Origin: Verrucomicrobiales bacterium
Lineage (GTDB): Bacteria; Verrucomicrobiota; Verrucomicrobiia; Methylacidiphilales; JAAUTS01
Reading direction: 5' to 3'
Assembly (NCBI GenBank): GCA_031279715.1
Contig: JAITHY010000119.1
Coordinates: forward strand, 1-14,238
DNA length: 14,238 nt
Part shown: piece by piece, positions 11,937 to 14,238 of the stretch
How the letters are laid out: each line of letters begins with the position of its first letter
Position numbering within the stretch: the first letter of the stretch is position 1
Notes under the pieces: generated by a model
Seen by the model: only the letters and a program-made list of their open reading frames with translations
Told to the model about the DNA's origin: nothing
Database searches by the model: none
Made by a program: the position numbers and the translations under genes

Positions 11937-13766
11937 ATGGTTGACCACGCTGACAATGAGCCGGCTCCGCCCGCCAAAACTGTTCCGCAACGCCGCGATG
12001 TCGCTGCCAGTGACACTTGGGACTTGTCCCTCTTGTACGCTGACGAAGCGGCCTGGGACGCGGATTTTGCCAGGTATGAAAAACTTTATCCCCAATATTT
12101 GGATTTTAAGGGCGCGTTGTCAGCGTCAGCGGCGCGGTTGAGGGAGTGTTTGGAATTCGACCGCGAGATGGATTTGCTGGCGGAGAAATTGGGGCATTAC
12201 GCGTCGTTGCGCGGGAGCGAGGATGCCTCCGACAACGCCAACCTCGCGCGCGAGGGGCGGTTCATGCGCTTGATGACGCTCGCGGCGGAGACGGCTTCGT
12301 TTTTGACGCCGGAGCTTCAGGCCATCGCTGACGATGACTTCGCCAGGCTCCTTGCCGACCCGCTGCTGGAGGAGTGGCAGGGCAAACTCACGCGCCTGCG
12401 CCGCTTCAAGCCTCATGTGCTGTCGGAGCAGGAGGAGCGGCTGCTCGCGCTGGCGTCACTGCCGCTGGGCGCGGCCAGCGAGACGTTTTCACAACTGACC
12501 AACGTGGACATGAATTTCGGCGTCATCAAGGACGGGCATGGCGCTGACGTTGAGTTGTCGCACGGCGCGTTCGCGTCGTTCCTTGTCAAGCGCGACGCCA
12601 GGCTGCGGCGCGACGCGTTTCATCAATATTACGCCGGGTTTGAGGCGCACAAGTTCACACTGTCAGCGACCCTCGCGCACGCGGTCAAACGCGGCGTGTT
12701 CAACGCCCGCGCGCGCAACTACCCGTCGGCGCGCGCCGCGGCGCTGTTCGCCGACAACATCCCGCTGACGGTGTACGACAACCTCATCGCCACGGTGAAA
12801 AAGAATCTTGGCGCGCTGCACGATTATTATGAACTTCGCAAAAGAACGCTGAAGCTGACGGACTTGCATTTCTACGACACCTATGTGCCGATGGTCGCTG
12901 ACATTGAAACGCGCGTCACGTTTGACCGGGCGTGCGAGATGGTGCTGTCATCGCTGGCGCCGCTCGGCGAAGAGTACGGCAAAATCCTCGGCGACGGTTT
13001 TGCGAGCCGCTGGGTTGACCGCTACGAGACGAAAGGCAAGCGTAGCGGCGCGTTTTCGAGCAGCAGTTACACCAGTCCGCCGTATATTTTGATGAATTAT
13101 CAGGACGATGTTTTTTCCGACGTCTACACGCTGGCGCACGAGGCCGGGCACTCGATGCATTCGTGGCACAGTCAGCGGAACCAAAAGTTTCAGGATTATA
13201 ATTATCCGATATTTTTGGCCGAAGTCGCCTCGACATTCAACGAGGAATTGCTGACGCATCACCTGCTGCAAACGACCGCTGACGGTGGGATGCGGGCGTA
13301 CATTTTAAACCGCCAGATTGACGATATTCGCGCGACGCTCATCCGCCAGACGATGTTCGCTGAGTTTGAGAAAATCACGCACGAGATGGACGAGGCGGGC
13401 GAGCCGCTGACGCTGGAGTCGTTGCGCGCGGTGTACCGCCGGTTGCTGGAGGAGTATCACGGCGCGGGCATGGTGATCGATGAGGCGCTGGAGTTGGAAT
13501 TCCTGCGGATTCCGCATTTTTACGGTGCGTTCTACGTGTACAAATACGCGACCGGCATCAGCGCCGCGCTGTCATTGTCAGCGGGCGTATTGCAAGACCC
13601 CGCGAAAAACCGCGGGCCATACATGGATTTTCTGAAATCCGGCGGCAGCCGATTTCCGATCGACACGTTGCGGCTGGCGGGCGTGGATATGTCAACATCA
13701 GCGCCGGTGCAGGCCGCGTTGGATTTGTTCGCGAGGCGGGTGAGGGAGTTGGGGGAGTTGTTATGA
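11937..13766 (+). CDS. pepF: Oligoendopeptidase F (M3 family zinc metallopeptidase)
   Basis: This 609-aa cytoplasmic peptidase cleaves short oligopeptides. The zinc site is HEAGH (H401, E402, H405), and the third ligand is probably E429 in FLAEVASTFNE. The N-terminal part (TWDLSLLYADEAAWDADF, then long helices) is typical of the PepF/M3B group, and the C-terminal region shows the conserved run from IPHFYGAFYVYKYATGISAA to GVDMSTSAPVQAALDLF. Family length is about 600 aa, so it is complete. ATG 11937 is chosen because the upstream GTG (11919) overlaps the -10 region. No signal peptide or Shine-Dalgarno is present. The GTCAGC/GCTGAC word occurs about 15 times in it, twice in overlapping tandem at 12119-12130. 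Confidence 0.95.
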   Translation: MVDHADNEPAPPAKTVPQRRDVAASDTWDLSLLYADEAAWDADFARYEKLYPQYLDFKGALSASAARLRECLEFDREMDLLAEKLGHYASLRGSEDASDNANLAREGRFMRLMTLAAETASFLTPELQAIADDDFARLLADPLLEEWQGKLTRLRRFKPHVLSEQEERLLALASLPLGAASETFSQLTNVDMNFGVIKDGHGADVELSHGAFASFLVKRDARLRRDAFHQYYAGFEAHKFTLSATLAHAVKRGVFNARARNYPSARAAALFADNIPLTVYDNLIATVKKNLGALHDYYELRKRTLKLTDLHFYDTYVPMVADIETRVTFDRACEMVLSSLAPLGEEYGKILGDGFASRWVDRYETKGKRSGAFSSSSYTSPPYILMNYQDDVFSDVYTLAHEAGHSMHSWHSQRNQKFQDYNYPIFLAEVASTFNEELLTHHLLQTTADGGMRAYILNRQIDDIRATLIRQTMFAEFEKITHEMDEAGEPLTLESLRAVYRRLLEEYHGAGMVIDEALELEFLRIPHFYGAFYVYKYATGISAALSLSAGVLQDPAKNRGPYMDFLKSGGSRFPIDTLRLAGVDMSTSAPVQAALDLFARRVRELGELL

Positions 13767-14033
13767 GTCCGCTGATGATGAAGTCTTCCGGCGTGTCGTT
13801 GCGGGACTGGGTCTTAATTTTTTTTCTTGATAGAAACTTCAAATTATTTGATTACACGAGACCAATGATTGGCCAAACCTTAAATTTTAAATCTTACAGC
13901 CGTACTGGCAGCGGTTTTGGTGTGGTTGATTTGCTTTCGCTGAGCGAAAGCTCTAATAATTCCATCATAAACAGAATAGCAAGTTTTTTTTCGATTTCTC
14001 CAAAAAAATCTTGGGTGATTAGCAAAATCCTAG
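13767..14033. other. AT-rich segment without a recognisable gene
   Basis: Past the pepF stop the base composition drops sharply in GC and the GTCAGC word disappears. A plus-strand frame that overlaps the pepF stop (ATGA) stays open across it into the IS end, and a minus-strand frame is open from the IS end back to a TAA at 13894-13896. That minus frame would give an E/K/L-rich C-terminus including GEIEKKLAILFMMELLELS. Neither matches a family I know. The minus frame could be the tail of a foreign gene cut by the insertion sequence, but this is weak. Confidence 0.4.
13933..13951. terminator. Perfect short palindrome downstream of pepF
   Basis: GCTTTCGC (13933-13940) pairs perfectly with GCGAAAGC (13944-13951) around a TGA loop. 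No real T-tract follows on either strand (TCTAATAATT on the plus side). It may stop or protect the pepF transcript, or be a remnant of a mobile repeat. Confidence 0.35.
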
Positions 14034-14238
14034 ATAGTGTCGTCACAAGATGTTAAGCCAGAGGAAAAGGCAGCGGATGTGCACCGCAGCCAGGAAGGAA
14101 GAGGCGCGTTTAGTGTAGTGCGTGGCAATGCCGCGCCACCGCTTGAGATGCATAAAGGCATTTTCCGCCAAGTGGCGCAATTTGTAGAGATAGTGGTCGT
14201 AATCACGCTGCGATTTTTCTTGGGTGGAATCACCGGGT
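14034..14238 (-). mobile_element. IS5-family insertion sequence, 3' end (partial)
   Basis: The transposase stop codon lies a few bases from an apparent element end. The outermost sequence, ATAGTGTCGTCACAAG read on the plus strand, starts right after CTAG (14030-14033). IS5-type elements commonly insert at CTAG-like or TNA targets, so 14033/14034 is the likely junction. The other end and the second inverted repeat lie beyond the right edge, so the boundary is tentative. Confidence 0.65.
14043..14236 (-). pseudogene. IS5-family transposase C-terminus, apparently frameshifted
   Basis: On the minus strand, from about 14207 down to TGA 14045-14043, the protein reads QRDYDHYLYKLRHLAENAF and then HLKRWRGIATHYTKRASSF. 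This is the C-terminal part of an IS5-type DDE transposase; the E of LAENAF is the expected catalytic glutamate. Just before this, the family motif PVIPPKKNR is present, but in another frame (from 14236 to about 14210). The two frames join only if one base is missing near 14205-14220, next to a run of five A on the coding strand. So the gene looks broken by a 1-bp deletion, unless it is a sequencing error or frameshifting. Programmed frameshifting in two-ORF IS5 relatives usually occurs much earlier in the gene, so decay is favoured. Confidence 0.7.

Larger units (their letters stand above)
177..13582. repeat. Dispersed signature word TCACCGTCAGCGG (core GTCAGCG), uptake-sequence-like
   Basis: Counting by eye gives about 81 copies of the hexamer GTCAGC or its complement GCTGAC between 177 and 13582 (about 41 and 40 in the two orientations). 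Roughly nine would be expected by chance in 14 kb at about 60% GC. The 10-mer CACCGTCAGC or its complement occurs about 18 times, for example at 941, 1951, 2020, 2137, 2813, 3100, 5110, 6012, 6279, 7284, 8081, 8596 and 10698 (approximate). Copies lie in coding and non-coding DNA. Inverted pairs form hairpins at 3511-3540 and 5496-5524, and 15-bp palindromes at 1952-1966 and 7943-7957. In genes the copies usually read as VS, AD, LT or LSA. No copy occurs after 13582. Function is unknown; see findings. Confidence 0.85.

Noticed and set aside
177..13582. Chi-like or FtsK-orienting word as explanation of the GTCAGCG copies
   Set aside because: The two orientations are about equal in number over 13 kb, whereas such words are strongly strand-biased. 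A whole-genome skew test would settle it.
13763..14056. Plus-strand open frame of 97 codons overlapping the pepF stop by ATGA
   Set aside because: It spans pepF-like GC-rich sequence, the AT-rich segment and the first 22 bases of the insertion element, so it crosses three unrelated pieces, and it shows no known motif.

Overview
The window looks like chromosomal DNA of a GC-rich Verrucomicrobiota bacterium, most likely of the Opitutae/Opitutaceae type. That placement is an inference. It rests on two adjacent PEP-CTERM proteins with autotransporter-associated beta-strand repeats, on C-terminal sorting tails ending in RRRR, and on the style of the alanyl-tRNA synthetase. No rRNA or other decisive marker is present.

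Layout from left to right: the 3' end of gltD (glutamate synthase small subunit); alaS; a structured non-coding leader; a first PEP-CTERM beta-strand protein; a second copy of the same leader; a second PEP-CTERM protein; convergently, a membrane-anchored vWA-domain protein; a bifunctional class A penicillin-binding protein; convergently panD; divergently a small isoprenylcysteine methyltransferase-family membrane protein; pepF (oligoendopeptidase F); an AT-rich stretch of about 270 bp; and the 3' end of an IS5-type insertion sequence running off the right edge. Most are housekeeping genes transcribed separately. The cell-surface theme (two exosortase-sorted proteins, a penicillin-binding protein, a vWA membrane protein) is the only functional grouping I can see.

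Two signals go beyond ordinary gene content. First, a non-palindromic word with core GTCAGCG and extended form TCACCGTCAGCGG is greatly over-represented in both orientations (about 81 copies of the hexamer core, counted by eye, about 41:40 by orientation). It lies inside genes and between them, and as inverted pairs it forms the hairpins of terminator-like structures. This looks like a DNA-uptake-sequence-type or other genome-wide signature word. It is absent from the right-hand AT-rich/IS segment. Second, each PEP-CTERM gene is preceded by a paralogous leader of about 190 to 230 nt with the same parts in the same order: promoter, 8-bp tandem repeat (10 versus 5 units), conserved A/T block, strong hairpin plus six Ts, then the start codon. 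This could be a variable-length attenuator or a small-RNA family. By contrast, several housekeeping genes have promoter -10 boxes only 7 to 11 bp from the start codon, which suggests leaderless or nearly leaderless mRNAs.
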